This document shows, piece by piece, positions 1-13,174 of a stretch of 64,000 nt of DNA. Position 1 is the stretch's first letter. Every line of letters begins with the position of its first letter. The stretch spans positions 48,543,546 through 48,607,545 of the forward strand of contig CM071600.1 in NCBI GenBank assembly GCA_036435485.1. The letters run 5' to 3'. The notes under the pieces are model-generated. The model worked only from the letters and a program-made list of their open reading frames with translations, did not search any database and was not told the DNA's origin. The stretch comes from Saposhnikovia divaricata (Eukaryota > Streptophyta > Magnoliopsida > Apiales > Apiaceae). Both the position numbers and the translations under genes were made by a program.

Positions 1-1263
1 AGCGCGCACACACAAAGTGAGACAAAAACCAATATAAAGCACCAAACTATACAGATTCAACAATTCCCCAAACTATACAGCTTCAAACTCAATCAAGGAT
101 TGATTTAGAAGATTAATCGCACAAAACAATTCACAATTATACGAAACTCAAGTACTTGACATGAAATAAAAACAATTCTACAAGCTCAAAATAGCTCTAT
201 ATCAATCTAATTGCAATCAAACTAGCCGCATTCCAATATATAAACAACCTCCATATATTTTCAATCAAATAAGATACAAATAGCAAGAATGTTAATTTGT
301 GAATTCCTTTCCTTTGCTGAACAATTCTGTGTGTGTGTGTTTATACAAATAAAGTGATTAACTTTGTTGACATACATTCTCTACAAATAATGATATGGAC
401 ATGATGTTGTAACAACAAAATAAAATAATACAACCAACGATTATAAACACAGTTACAATATGTGAGCTAGGGAGAAAAGACTCAATGTTTTGAAAATGTC
501 GAAATTTCATTTCCCCGCATCTTAAGTAAAGAGAGATGGCACATGTTGGATTTATCTGCTTATTATTTTAGAATAGAAGTGCATATTATTAGGATAAAGA
601 TTTAATTTACAAGGCACATGATTTAATATTTTACCTACAAATTATCATTTCTGGATGGAACAGTTTTAATCAAACTGGAGTTACTTTCCGTCTTTTTCCT
701 TTCCATATTCTCCTTACAAAAATGTACGAACACACAAATTAAAGAAAAAAACAGATTAAACCTCATTTTCCACCACCTCTAATTCTCTAAAGCTTACAAA
801 ATACATTCAAAGTAGTTCTCTGAACACTTATCCAGCTGCAGCTACAAACGTACCCAATACATTGCTGCATACATTAAAAGTATAACTAACTAACTAACTA
901 ACTATTTCCTCGTGAAACAGCTTCTCAAACTAAACAACTTTAATCGAAACAAAAATCTAATTATTTCCTAGCTTCTCAGACTAATAAACTCTAATCGTAG
1001 AAAATTCAGTTTCACATGTAGCTCCCCTACATTAAAATTCCTGATAAAATCCAGCTCAATTAACAGATCAAGTTACGAAATAGATCAAACAAAACATTTA
1101 CAAATACACAATAATACGAAACTCAACTACTTAACATAAAATAAAAACGACACCGATAAGCTCAAACTCAATCCGCATTAATCTGATTTCAATCAAACTA
1201 GCCGCAATTCAATTACACAAACAAACTATATACAATTATCAATCAAATCAGAAATTCATCTCA

Positions 1264-1269
1264 ATCTGC

Positions 1270-1352
<83 letters not shown>
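1264..1352. repeat. CT/GT microsatellite in intron 1
   Basis: A long CT dinucleotide run passes into a GT run and then a short CA run. It lies in the putative first intron of the left-edge gene, about 40 bases from its splice donor. A hypervariable tract is likely. Confidence 0.9.
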
Positions 1353-1385
1353 CACACACACAAATTAGATAAATTAGAACATTAC

Positions 1386-1466
1386 CTTAGCAAGTGAACG
1401 GGGGCGAAACTTGGCGTTATCGTAGTGTAAATCTTTGGTAGAGTACGGTAAAGATTTATTAGACAT
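1386..1466 (-). CDS. First coding exon of an unidentified minus-strand gene (partial)
   Basis: Reading leftward from the ATG at 1466-1464, a 27-codon exon begins MSNKSLPYSTKDLHYDNAKF and ends in RPRSLAK exactly at a GT donor (1385-1384), phase 0. A TATA-like box lies about 165 bases upstream on the same strand, which fits a real 5' end. The peptide is basic and polar, as in the cytosolic head of a type II membrane protein, but I do not recognise the family. The rest of the gene lies beyond the left edge: positions 1-1385 would be intron 1, and I found no second exon there. Start and donor are seen directly; that it is a gene is inference. Confidence 0.55.
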
Positions 1467-1626
1467 GCCGAGGGCTTCGATCAATTCCGATCCGTCAACT
1501 GTATAATTTATTATTATTTACATATATGTGTGTGTGTCTGTATGTATTGTTGTATGTATAATTTGGAATGGAATTGACGGAGAATTTCGATTTATGGAAG
1601 CTCCAGCGGGGAAAAAGTCGCGTCTT

Positions 1627-1638
1627 GCTTTTATATAT
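1627..1638 (-). promoter_or_regulatory. TATA box of the left-edge gene
   Basis: The minus strand reads TATATATAAAAG here, about 165 bases upstream of the candidate ATG at 1466. The sequence just upstream (1640-1800) is less AT-rich than its surroundings, as expected of a core promoter. Confidence 0.45.
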
Positions 1639-1639
1639 A

Positions 1640-4600
1640 CTGTCGGAGCATGTTGATGTTGGACACCACGCGCCGTTTCAGGAGACTGGTTGAATGTTTG
1701 TTGCGTCTTTCGTCGTTTGCTATGGTGGGTTGGGGCCAGTGATTCGTCAAGTTAGGCTAGTACGCGCTATTTCAGCACGTGTTGTGAACTTCTCTTGACT
1801 TTCAGCTAGCTTGGTCAATTACGTACATTATTTACTTGGAAATTTTGCAATAAATGAATTTAACAAAATAATTAAATACCAACCTCTAACACTTTGAAAA
1901 ATTAATTAAAGTATATGTACCTCGTCTATGGAATTTCGATTGATCCAGTTTAATCAAAAATAAAATACATGTGAGTATATTTAATTATTAAAAAGAAAGT
2001 TAAATGAAAATATTATCTTTATTTCTTTTTTTGTTAGGTATTCATACTATCTATAACTATATAATAAGCGAAAAGAATAATTTGTAACAGCGTCTTTAAC
2101 AGAATAAACTCTTTACCTAAATATTTAAAGGGTTATAGCCAAATTTAGCACAATGACTGTTCCCAAAATAGCATTGGCTAAAAAGTTGACCTCGACTAGC
2201 ACATGGATAGTCCATCTGAAAACTTCGTTAAACTATAACGCATGTATAGCTTACGTCTGAGAACTTCGTTAAACTATAACGCATGTATAGCTTACATTTA
2301 CTAACTTTTCATGAATTACATTTCAAAATCATAAACTCGGAATGCCGATACTATATGCGTTGACCTAATTTAATCTATATTTCAACCATGAAAACGCATC
2401 TTTTATCATCGTTGAGCCTCCAAACGCATCATTTATCGACGTTTATCTGATTGCCTCATCCAATCGTTGCAAAACTTGTGTTAACAATCAAAACCCAACT
2501 TTTATACACGTTTAAATAGGAAGCTTGTACTTGATTAATGAAAGGCAAACTAGTGTTGGGCCTTGAAATGCATCTATTATTATCTAGTATAAGTGTATAA
2601 TATATTTGTGTGTATGTGTATATATTGAGGAAGGCTGAGATGATTGAAATTGGGCCTAGGCTATTTTTGTAATGGGCCTTTATTTTTACTAGTCCATTAA
2701 ATTTTACAGAACAACGTTGATTTCATATACGTTGAATATATAACTTTGATCTCGTTTGGAAAATCTTATTTTTTAGAAATAAGTTACTTATTTTGGAAAA
2801 AAATTAGGAAATATGTATTTTTTTATAAAATAAATAACTTATTTTTGCAAGATAACGAATGTTAAACTCCCCATACACATTTTTTTCTAAAAAAAAGTAT
2901 ATAAATATAAAAAAAATTTCAAAATAAGTAACTAATAAGTTGGGGGCAAAAAATACCTTTAATATTAGTTACGTTATGTAAGTGTTAGAGAGGGGTCATA
3001 TGTTTTGACTTTTAATGTGCTATTTTGGACATGTGGTCATATGTTTCTCTTAATTTTACATAATATTTTTTAGAAAAGTGTAAAAATAAGTTGTATCTGA
3101 TTAGTTTTGATTACAAATTCTTTTTTTACAAATATTTTTTAAAAAATAAAATTACAAAAAAATTCAAAAGTATATTATGTTTTTGATATTTCTCCAAATT
3201 TTACATCCAAAAATTGTTTAATTGGATTAAACTTATTCAAAAAACACTTTAACCAAAAATCGAAGTTATCAAAGCAACACACGCAATATATCCCTTTTAT
3301 AATTAATTATATTCTACTATATAAATCAAAGCTTTTATAACCAATTGCTAGAGAACCATTGATATTAGGCATTCACTTTCAAATCGTGAACCTAACTACT
3401 TCGATAAAACAAAAGTTTAGTATACAATTAGTATATTATGAAAATGCACATCTAGAGGTGGTGAATAGGTGTAAATGGCTAATTATGTTCAACTTTGTCC
3501 AATTTTAATAATTACAGAAAACAGTTTACTGATTTCAATTTATGCAAAGACAAATGGTAAGCTGAATGTAACTAAATGCAGAAACTGTAAGTAAGGTGCA
3601 GAAACGGTAAAAAACACGTAAATCTTTTAGCCAGGTTCGACCCCTAATCCCCTACGTCCTGGTCCTTACCGATAAGAGAATATATTATTGATCAGTAATG
3701 AAACGATTACAAGATACAATAATATATCACCCTACTTCCCAACCGTTGATACAAATGCCTTGCTGAATAGACCTATTTCAGACTCTCTACGCTATACTAC
3801 CCTATTATACTTCTCTAGCACAATTCACCAAACCCTACTATTTTCAAACCAAGTATCCAACAACTAACTGATTACAATCAGAATAATACAGTTAAAGATA
3901 GTTACAACTCAAATTATGAATTCTCTAAGTATATAATACGAATAGAATATATAAATGAGCTAAAAGAGAATCGAATCAAAGATTTTGCAAACTAAAACCA
4001 CTGAGTTGTTTTGTTCTTGTTGTGCTTGGATATTAGCAACCGAAAAGCTCACAAAAGAACAAGTATATAAAGCTTTACATTAAAGGTCCTAAACTAAACC
4101 ACCAATTTGCAACGGTTGAATCCCATTCAACGTTCAAATTCGTTAGAGTTGTTTATAACGTTAATGTGAACGTTATTTTCTTACCTTTTTTCAACTAAAA
4201 TACGTTACATTTTCTACTTTTTTGTTAAAACCTATTCAGGAACTTTATTTAAATAAAATAATACATGTCATCTTTTCAATATTTTCAAATTATAATCTAT
4301 CATTTTTTAAAAATATAACGGACAATATATATAATTATTATCAGATCATATTATTTAAAATTTTAAGTCAATAAAATTCAAGTCTTAAAATTTCTAAAAT
4401 TAAAAAAAGATGTCCATTACATTAATGAACATCTGTAAATCACACTGGTTTTAAGCTAATTTGATTAATATATGAAAATCTTCTTTCATCAATTTGAAAT
4501 TTTTGTATACTTATAAATCTGTAACATGTTATCAGTTTGATATATTTTCTTTTTGAATTTATGGATTCAAGAATAAAAAAAAAGTTCCAAAATCATAAAT

Positions 4601-4655
4601 GTCCTTTGATTAAAGCTCTAAAATGCATAATTTTTTTTGGAATTTTTCCTGTTAT
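1640..4655. other. Gene-free, AT-rich repeat region
   Basis: I see no coding exon here. Positions 2120-3060 look like a decayed element with inverted CCAAAATAGCA-type ends. Positions about 3430-4140 contain a wording often seen in plant LTR-type repeats (CATCTAGAGGTGGTGAATAG, then a less AT-rich block near 3640-3860), but I could not define ends or a target duplication. The rest is simple AT-rich sequence. Confidence 0.4.
2214..2298. repeat. Two tandem copies of a 41-bp unit
   Basis: The stretch containing AACTTCGTTAAACTATAACG and a following GCATGTATAGC occurs at 2221 and again at 2262 with one visible change. It sits inside a repeat-like region (about 2120-3060). That region has phrases such as CCAAAATAGCA at its left and TGCTATTTTGGAC near its right, suggesting a decayed inverted-repeat element. 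Confidence 0.7.
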
Positions 4656-5771
4656 GAAATGCCAAAAAATTCTAAACTTTCCTCTAACTTGCAAAATAAC
4701 TAAAGTGATTTTTTTGTCACGCTTTTAACCATCAATCTTTATAAAACGTGTAAAAATACACTAGTCATGATTAGTGTTGGTAAACTAAACATGATTGATG
4801 CACTAATCATGTATCTATGTGGCACACATTAATAATAATTTTTTATTAGTTTGTCAAAATAACCATCTTACAATTGATTAATGCTAAAATAACCATTAAT
4901 TTAATATTTTTTTTTAACTAAAATATCTATTGAATACTAAATCGATTTAAAAAGAAATAACATTGATGCATTTGAAACCAGATTACTTTGATTCTGATTG
5001 AAGCACTCTTATTTAAATTTTGAAGGATTTTTTTGAATTTTTAAAATATTGTTGTATTCAATTTGGATTTTGAAAAATTCTTTAAAATCTGGTGGTATTT
5101 AATATTGATTTCAAAAAGTTTTTTAGAATCTAGGGATATTCGTTTTAGATTTTAAAAAGTTCATTATAATATGTCGGTATTCAATTTAAATTTTACAAAA
5201 AACATTAAAATTTGATTGTATTCAACGGTTCATTGATTTTTTGTATTTGATAAAATGGTTGATTTTGTTTGATTTATTAGTGTATTTTTTATCATTGAAA
5301 TATGATTAAAATTCATGAGATTTCATAGAATTTGTGGAAACTTCGTTAAGAATAACAAGATTCTACGATGTTTTATATCAACTCTCCTAGAATTATGTAG
5401 AATTAAAATTGATAACAGTATTTTAAAATTGTATAGATTTTTATTAATCCATTAAAATCTAAATTGAATCCACCTCTTGATGTTTAATAGATGTTTTAGT
5501 TAAAAAATTAAAAATTATATTGAATTAATTGTTATTTTAGCATTAAACATTTGTAAAATGATTATTTTGATAAATTAATAAGAAGTCCTTATTCATGTGT
5601 CACATGGACACATAATTAGTGCATTAATCATGATTAGCTTGGGGATCCTATGATAATCATGATTAGTGCATTTATACATGCTTTATAACGACTATTGGTT
5701 AAAAGCATGACAAAAACACATATCGGTTATTTTGCAAATTTGAGAAAAGTTTAATGGTTTTTTGGCAAATA
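4656..5771. mobile_element. Non-autonomous element with about 300-bp inverted ends
   Basis: The first 300 bases (4656-4950) return inverted and diverged at about 5480-5771. Shared landmarks on both arms are TGCCAAAAAA near the tips, TTGCAAAATAAC, GCTTTTAACCA, CTAATCATGATTA and TTAATGCTAAAATAAC. The core is AT-rich with no convincing ORF. Long terminal inverted repeats without a transposase suggest a Mutator-like non-autonomous element. I could not find a clean 9-bp target duplication, so the class is inference. Confidence 0.6.
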
Positions 5772-6351
5772 GCTTTTTAATGAAATATTTTAAATAACTT
5801 CTTCGTGCAGATATTTTCGTGCTCTAGTTTTTCCTAATACTCGACTTTAATAGTGATAGAATTGGAAAATAAAAGATTTTAGTTAGTGAAAAGAGAAAAG
5901 GTAACGTGTTTTGGTTGAAAAATGTAATTGATTAGTTAATAGTAATTATAATATAATTATGTTATTTTATTAAACAAAATTGTTCGTAGTGTTTTTAAAA
6001 AGGAGAAATTTTAGTTAGATAAAATATAATAGATATTATATTTTACCTGGAAAAAAATTTATTTAGTTATTGAAAAATAGAAAAGGTAATATGTTTAACC
6101 TGAAAAAGAAAATTGATTAGTATAGGTGAAATTTTAGTTAGATAAAAATAAAAGTTATTGAATTTTACGCGAAAAAAGGAAATTATTTAGTTATTGAAAA
6201 ATTGAATAGATAATATGTATAACCTGTAAAAGAAAATTGATTTGATAGTAGGATGGGTTTTTTTATAATTAAATAAGGGTAAACTAGTAAAATTAGTAGG
6301 TACCGTACCAATCAACCAAACTTTTAATGTTTCGGTTATTATATAATAGTA

Positions 6352-9300
6352 CTAGCTTATAACCCGTGCGAAGCACGGGCTTCTTTTGATAGGTTATAAA
6401 ATTTATTTAACATTATAATTATGTTTTTATATAATCCTTATTTTAAATAATTTTTTAATTTTAATTTAATATAAATTTATATAATGATATGCATGGTTTA
6501 AAATTTATTTTGTAAAATTCTAAATTAAAAATGTCGTTGACGGGTTCGAACTTTGAATTTTTAGTAAATTAATTTAATGATATAATATATCTTATTATTA
6601 GATCTAGCGATTTTTATTTTTTACTAAAAAAATAATGATTTGAATATATGGTGAGATATTTTGGGGTGTATATTAGTCATGGCAAGATTAATTTTAAATT
6701 AAAAATTAACATGTTTTAATTACAAAAATTACTACTAAAAATAATTACGGAAAGATATGGTGCGATATTTTGGATATATATTAATTATAGTAATTTTAGT
6801 TTTAAATTAAACAAATCGATAAAGCCGCGCTTCGCGGCGGTATTACAATATTTTATAAAAAATTCAATACATTTATGTTATATTATAATATTAATATTAA
6901 ATTTTAATACTTAAATAATCTTCTCTAATGAATCGATTTTTTGTTAAACACGATTTTTTCGATTGAGCCGCTCTCTCCTTAAAACCGAAATACCAACTCT
7001 AACATATATTATAAAAACTTATATAATAATTTTTATCCATAAAATTGAACCGTAAAAATTAAAAAAAAAATTATGACATCAGTATCAAATTCTAATAGCT
7101 AATACAATATTTTCTAGTGAGCCGTGTTCCCGTTAAATACGTGGAACCGCTCTTATTTGGAACCGAAATTCTAACTTCAATATATAAAGAGAATAAATTC
7201 CAGTTTTTATATTTTTTAAACTTTCTAATATTTATGGAATTTTAAAGAAGAAAATACATCTTATATTTTCAGTATATTAGAGATATTCTTGTATTTATTT
7301 ACAACTTCCGCATAAAAAATGTCAATCTGTTATGTTAACATATCAAAAAAAAATACAAAGACTTTTCTTTACGGGAATAATAAAAAATTCATGTATATAT
7401 TTTTCTAATGCAAGTATAATTAACTTATATAAAAAAAGTTAAAATAAAAGAATTCTATGAAAAATATATATATTTTTAAACAATCGTATAAGACGTCTCC
7501 ACCGTCCTCGTATTCTACTTCCAATAAAACATTTTATTTTATGTATTCCTTATATATTCAAACATCTTTTATACGGTCTCTAATGAACCGTTTTCTCGTT
7601 AAACATAGTTATTACTATTGATCCGCTCTCTCGTTAAGACCAAAAACCTAACTTTTACATATATCTATAAAAATCAAATCTTAAAAATTAAAATAAAATT
7701 TATAACATCAATATGATTTTAATAACTAATACAATCTTTTATAGTGAGTCGTCTTTCCGTTAAACACGTTTCGAGCCGCTCTCGTTTGGGATCGAAATTT
7801 CAACTTTATTACATATTATCGATGATACTTATCTTACACAACAACTTTTTTCTTAAAATCAAACCTAAAAAATAGAATGATTTCCAATTTATGCTTTCTC
7901 TAGACTTTCTAAAATTTATGGAGTTTTAGAAAATGAAAACACATCTTATTTTCTCTATAGATACTCCTGTATTTATTTAGGATTCTAGCATTAGAATGTT
8001 CTTTTATTATGTTAATACATTAATTCTTTTCTTTTTTTAATACGATGACTTTTTTATGACAATAGTATTGGATTTATGAATAAATTTTTCTAATAGAAAT
8101 ATAATTAACTTATATAAAAAATATATAATTTAAGAAGATCGTACTTTCTATAAAATATTTCATTATACGTCTACTCTATATATTCAAACAATTATTTACT
8201 TCTAATAGAACTTTTATTCAATTATATGTTTTTTTATATAAATTCGAACTCTTATTTTCTACAAATTCGAACTCATATTCTACTTCCAAATAGAACTTTT
8301 AATCGTATGCTTTATGAATACTTATTATACTCCAGTAGAACTTCTAATCATATGTATTTCTATAAATTTGAACTCTTTCTCCTCTATAAATTATAACACC
8401 TATTCTATTTCTAATATATTAAATAATATTTTTATATTTATTAGTATTTAAAATTCTAAAATTCTGTAGATAGAGACACCAAGGATGATGATGATGACCT
8501 ACACTAAGAATGAATGAATTTTAAGGTTTGAATCCTTTTCTATTTCATGTGACGAATCATGTGACGAATTTTCATTCATATTATTCGAATATGTTAATAT
8601 TACAGTATGTTTTAATTTTTAATATTTGAAATTATAAATTCTAAAAAAATTTGAAAATAGATTCACGCGATTTTAGAACGCCACAATTTTCAACCGACTG
8701 AAAGGAATAATAATCAATTATCAAGAATTTAACAAAAATCAATATTAATCATAATTTTTGTGTATCTTGAACTAAAGAAAATAGGGATGCAGGAGATGTG
8801 GTTACTTTCCATCATCTACAAAAGCTACCTCCTTGCAGTATCTTTGTATTTTTCGTTCCTTCCCGTAAAAAATGAAAAAATTCCACTCACAAATGAGATA
8901 AATTAATTTAAAAGATGATTGTAGGTATTTGGCCTAACAATCAAACAAAAGTTAAAAACCAAAGAAAAAAAAACAAAGTAATGGCATATTAAATATCAAG
9001 AAAACTATAAAATTTCATTTATGCAAGCAAGTTACAATAATCTAGAAAAATATAAAACTCAAATTAAAGAACACAAAATATTAACCTGTTAAGTATCACA
9101 GCTAATTATCACATTCAAATCATGAAAAAAGGAGGAAAAATCACCTTGCAGGGTTTGGTAGTACAGTACTTGCCTTGGTCCTGCATGATGAAAACTGAAA
9201 AGGACGATTAATCTATTGAAGTGCAAGGAAAATCATGAGAATTGGATAATATAAAATCAACATGCAAAAAATTTATCTCTTTAAATATGTACTACGGTCT

Positions 9301-9630
9301 ACGGCACCTCCCGTCTTCTTCTTAATTATTGATTCTTGATTCTTGAATTCTTTCCAACTTTGAATATAACAAATGAAGTATCAAATATATTTTTTTTATA
9401 TTAATTTGAACTTTTCTCCGCTATAAATTCGAATCGGACTTCTACTTTCAAGGGAATATTTTATATGAATTCGAACTCTTCTCCATTATAAATTCGAACA
9501 CATATTCTACGTCTAATATGTTATAGGGATATTTATTTATTTATTTGTATTTAAAATTCTAAAATTCTAAAAAATTGGAAAAATAGATTGAGACAATATT
9601 AACACGCCACCTAATCTCCCGTGTATCCGC

Positions 9631-9698
<68 letters not shown>

Positions 9699-10224
9699 AT
9701 GGTAAAGTGTTTTAATTAGAAGTAAAATCTTTAGAAAAAATGGGTAATTGAGTTGTTGGAGCAGAAAAAAGAGTCCAAGTAGAAGTTCAATGTGGATGAA
9801 GGAATTTTAATCGGAATATAATTACGTTAACATGAGTAATTAGTTTTTTGAGTTGTTTTTGTAATTTAATTATTTATACTTACACTTTAATGATATATAT
9901 GGTGTTGCAAAAGAAGAGAAAAGTCGAAGAAACTTGTGTATTGAATTGATGAAGATGGTGTAAATTAGGTTTAGAAGAATAGAGTTCTGTGCGCATTGTT
10001 TGTGAAGGCAACGGAGGTTTTAAGTTTAGCTGTATTAGTAATGGTGTAAATATAAAATACTATTGTGTCTTTAGGACTATAGCTAGTAACGAATTAAAAT
10101 TGATTTATTTTATATTTAAAATTAATTAAAAATTAAATTAACCAAACTGAAAACCAAAATAAATAGGATAACCAAACCGAAAATCAAAACTTTAAATGTT
10201 TCGGCTTTAATATAATAGTATAGA
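6352..10224 (-). mobile_element. Helitron, minus orientation, about 3.9 kb
   Basis: On the minus strand the element starts with TCTATACTATTATATTAAAG at 10224 and ends in CTAG at 6355-6352. Just inside the 3' end is a perfect hairpin, CCCGTGC-TTC-GCACGGG, then TTATAAG before CTAG. It is flanked by A and T, the host dinucleotide Helitrons use. The 5' wording, including GCCGAAACATTTAAAG, matches the Helitron ends at 43,841, 44,459 and 46,358. No Rep/helicase ORF is visible, so it is non-autonomous or decayed. Inside, blocks containing GAGCCGCTCTC-type wording recur near 6960, 7140, 7620 and 7770. A second hairpin, CCGCGCTTCGCGG, at about 6824 may mark a nested relative. Confidence 0.7.
9632..9696. 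repeat. AT microsatellite
   Basis: An uninterrupted run of about 30 TA dinucleotides lies inside the Helitron at 6352-10224. Confidence 0.95.
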
Positions 10225-10804
10225 TTGATTGATTGATGAGTTATATGTGTTCACAATGTAACATAGATCTCGAACAGGGGGCAGCGCAGGATGGATCAGA
10301 TGGTGATTAAGTGAACTGATCAATGGTAACGTAGGAGGAGCTAAAATAGGTGTGCTAGCGACTTGCTTGATCAAGTCGATAATGGGGTGTTTCGGAAAAC
10401 TTATTTTCAGAATAAGTTAACTTATTTTAAGACAAAGTTAGAAATTCCTAACTTTTTTTTCTGAAAAAAGTTAACTTTTTTTTGCAACTTATAGAATCTC
10501 AAACATACATTAAATACATGTATAAAAAAAAATATCAAAATATGAAAGTTTTACCGAAAAATAAGTCCATAAAGACTTATTTTAAGTTTTGACAAACAGG
10601 CCAAATAAGCATATAAGATTACCTACAAATGCCATCTGAATAAACGCGTGGTTCACGATGAAAGGAGTTTTTTTTTTTTATAATTTCATTCAACAGATTA
10701 GTAATGACACATGCATTATACCAACAATTTGACATCCCTTCTGATATCTTTTCATACGAAAAAGAAAGAGGGAATGGAATGTAGTAACAAAATTCATATA
10801 TAAC
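10225..10804. other. Gene-free spacer
   Basis: Between the Helitron and the terminal-exon relic of the TMEM87-like gene I see only AT-rich sequence, including a small inverted stretch near 10,400-10,580 (AACTTATTTT-type wording on both strands). Confidence 0.4.
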
Positions 10805-10953
10805 TCATGAGCTTTCCAAATCAAATTCTGAGCTTAGATTCTTAATTTCATCGTTTTTGCTAGCACCATTGATGTAATATTGCGAGGAAGAGGAGAAGAG
10901 CTTCCACTGTTAAGTTCTCCACCCCTGTCTTTGTCGTCTGCCTTAATATTGCC
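10805..10953 (-). pseudogene. Probable terminal-exon relic of the TMEM87-like gene
   Basis: Behind a good acceptor (CTGCAG before 10,953) one minus-strand frame reads GNIKADDKDRGGELNSGSSS and a second frame carries on as NGASKNDEIKNLSSEFDLES plus S-stop. Both look like one acidic cytosolic tail joined across a one-base frame change near 10,868. Same strand and position downstream of the receptor exons suggest it is their last exon, with the middle exons deleted or replaced by the element at 11,060-11,660. The link to the receptor is inference. Confidence 0.4.
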
Positions 10954-11059
10954 CTGCAGATTACGAAACATAGCAACACATTCACACATCACATAATGCA
11001 TATGAGGGATAATTAATTAATACAAAAGATTATACAGATTAAATCTCGTGTTGGCAAGG

Positions 11060-11660
11060 AAGGTAATGGGCCAAAATGGCACAATTTTAAGGAAAAATAT
11101 CCAAAATAGCACTTTTTCAGAAACTGACCTTACAATAGCACTTTGTTAACGCATTTAAAATTTGGGTTAACAATATAACGCTGATATATCATGCGTTACC
11201 ATACTTGAAAAGATTTGCTTACCCAAAATTATGGACAAAACGCATTTGCTAAAAACGTTAAAACAGAAACGCATTTATAGAATACGTTTTGGGATCCAAA
11301 ACGCATTTATAACCCTCGTTTACATTCTAAACGCATTAAGCATTTGCGTTTATTTGCTGACGCATTAAATATTTGCGTTTTCAATCATTACTACTTTACT
11401 CTATTTGCTCACGCGTCACGTCCATGAGAATTTGTTATGGATAGCTGGGACCCACCCATGTGCTACTCTTCCTTTTTACATTCATGTGCTACTCTTCCGG
11501 CGTCTCCAACTTGCAACTCTGAGATTTAAATATATAGAAAACAAAAACGCATATATTATACCCGTTAAGGTTGTGCTAGGCAAGGGCCAACATTTTGTGG
11601 AGTGCTATTTTGGACGACCAACCTATATTTTGTGCTATTTTGGGCATTTGCTCGTAATGT
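11060..11660. mobile_element. Repeat element with inverted CCAAAATAGCAC-type ends
   Basis: The left end (about 11,067-11,125) contains GGGCCAAAATGGCACAA and TCCAAAATAGCACTTT. The right end (about 11,597-11,650) carries the same words inverted (GTGCTATTTTGG twice). The core repeats AACGCATTTA-type words on both strands. It sits exactly where the receptor relic loses similarity, so insertion or an associated deletion probably broke that gene. Ends are approximate and no target duplication was resolved. Confidence 0.5.
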
Positions 11661-13174
11661 AACTAGTGGCGGATCTAAAAGGACGCACAAATATACAGAT
11701 AATACAGAGCCGTTTCGCACATTCCAAGAACAATTACTACAGTAATGTGATAATGCAGCTGTATTATATCCTTCCAGAACTTGACGAATCTTAGGAACCA
11801 AACTAGGCCGAGATTACTTAGCAAAAAAAACTAGGCCAAGAACAAGATATGCTAAAGATGCAATTCCATAAAAAGTCATTAACGGTGCCATCTTACCGGG
11901 TAAGTAACCATGTGGGTTCTCCCAGACAGTTCTTCCACTGATCACTGTCCCCTTCAGTGCTGGATCACAAAACATAAAATAAAGATAGTACATCCCAGTA
12001 CTATTTATTTCAACCGATACAGTACCCATTTTAGCTTCTTGCTTCGTTCCTTCAAAGAAAGTCTGAATTCGTCGTGGCCACTCAGGATTATCCGACTGTT
12101 TGTGAATAATAATCTCTCCCACAGTGCAGGATCCATCCTGGGAAAGTTGTGGGGTGCAACATATCCAACTAGAATTCAGAAAACCACCTCCTATCCTTTC
12201 TCTATCTTTCATCTCAAATACAATCGCTTCGATTACACCAGTCCGACTTTGCATCGAATACTGTTTCTCAGCAGACTCAGCTGTCCTCTGAAACGACACA
12301 GTTTCAAACCTGCACATAAACCAACAAAAACTCGCACATCTAACTACAACTAAAAATTCCACAAGCCCCACAAATTTCCAAAATTACATCATAAACCCTA
12401 TACCAATAAAAAGTCTCTACCTTTACTTAGCTAACACAAGAACATACAGTATTAGCAGATAAATATAACCAAACTTAACAAACAACAAAATCCCAATTCA
12501 AAAACAATAGCCAAAAGATACAAATCATTAAAAGGAATAAAAAAGTCTCTACCTTTACTTAGTTGATGCAAAAACACAAACTCTTAACACAATAATATAG
12601 CAAAATAAACACAACCCATCTCTCAAAATTCAAGAATCAACCAAGAACAAACACTAACAAGAAAATTAAGAAATACCCCATTCAAGAATTACAACCAAAA
12701 GACACAAAATTTATAAAAGAGAATGAAAAGGGTACCTAATAAAAGAATCACCATTGTGGGGTTTATTATTATTATTAGAAGCATAAAGTCCCTCACTGCC
12801 TCCATGGAAGAAAAAAGCATTAGACTGAGGAATAAAAGGTTGGTTTTCATAGTAGTGAATTGAAGCACTTGCCAAGTTGTTTGAACATATTAGCATCACC
12901 GTGTGTATATATATAAACATGTATGTATTCAAATTAAAACCACTCCACCATACTAATTTCTCTTCGTTCATCTTGTTGCTGGACTAGTTGGTAAAGTGCT
13001 CCCCAATTGCTTATTACTCCTACCGTCTTTTTCATTTATTTACGCTTTCTATTTTGGGTCGTCCCTTCCATTTCTTTACATTACTAAAAATAATAACTTT
13101 TAACAATTAAATACATTATTACATCCACCACTTCACTCCATTTTTTCAACACTTTACACTATTACACCTACTAC

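Larger units (their letters stand above)
10805..12971 (-). pseudogene. Broken GPR107/TMEM87-type seven-transmembrane receptor gene
   Basis: Exon 1 is 12,736-12,971: a hydrophobic signal-like start, then ASIHYYENQPFIPQSNAFFF and HGGSEGLYAS. Exon 2 starts at 12,309 after a 426-bp intron. Across the splice the protein reads IRFETVSF, and it runs through SGRTVWENPHGYLPGKMAPL into the first membrane segment, as in plant lung-seven-transmembrane proteins. At about 11,830 a roughly 28-bp imperfect tandem duplication (both copies begin GGCCTAGTTT) shifts the frame and brings a stop at 11,814-11,816. The correct continuation resumes after it (LVWFLRFVKFWKDIIQ, then GMCETAL) but dies near 11,680, beside a repeat element. 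The membrane core is missing. A plausible terminal exon, rich in S, D and E and ending EFDLESS-stop, lies at 10,805-10,953. Family from remembered conserved wording; pseudogene status is seen. Confidence 0.75.
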
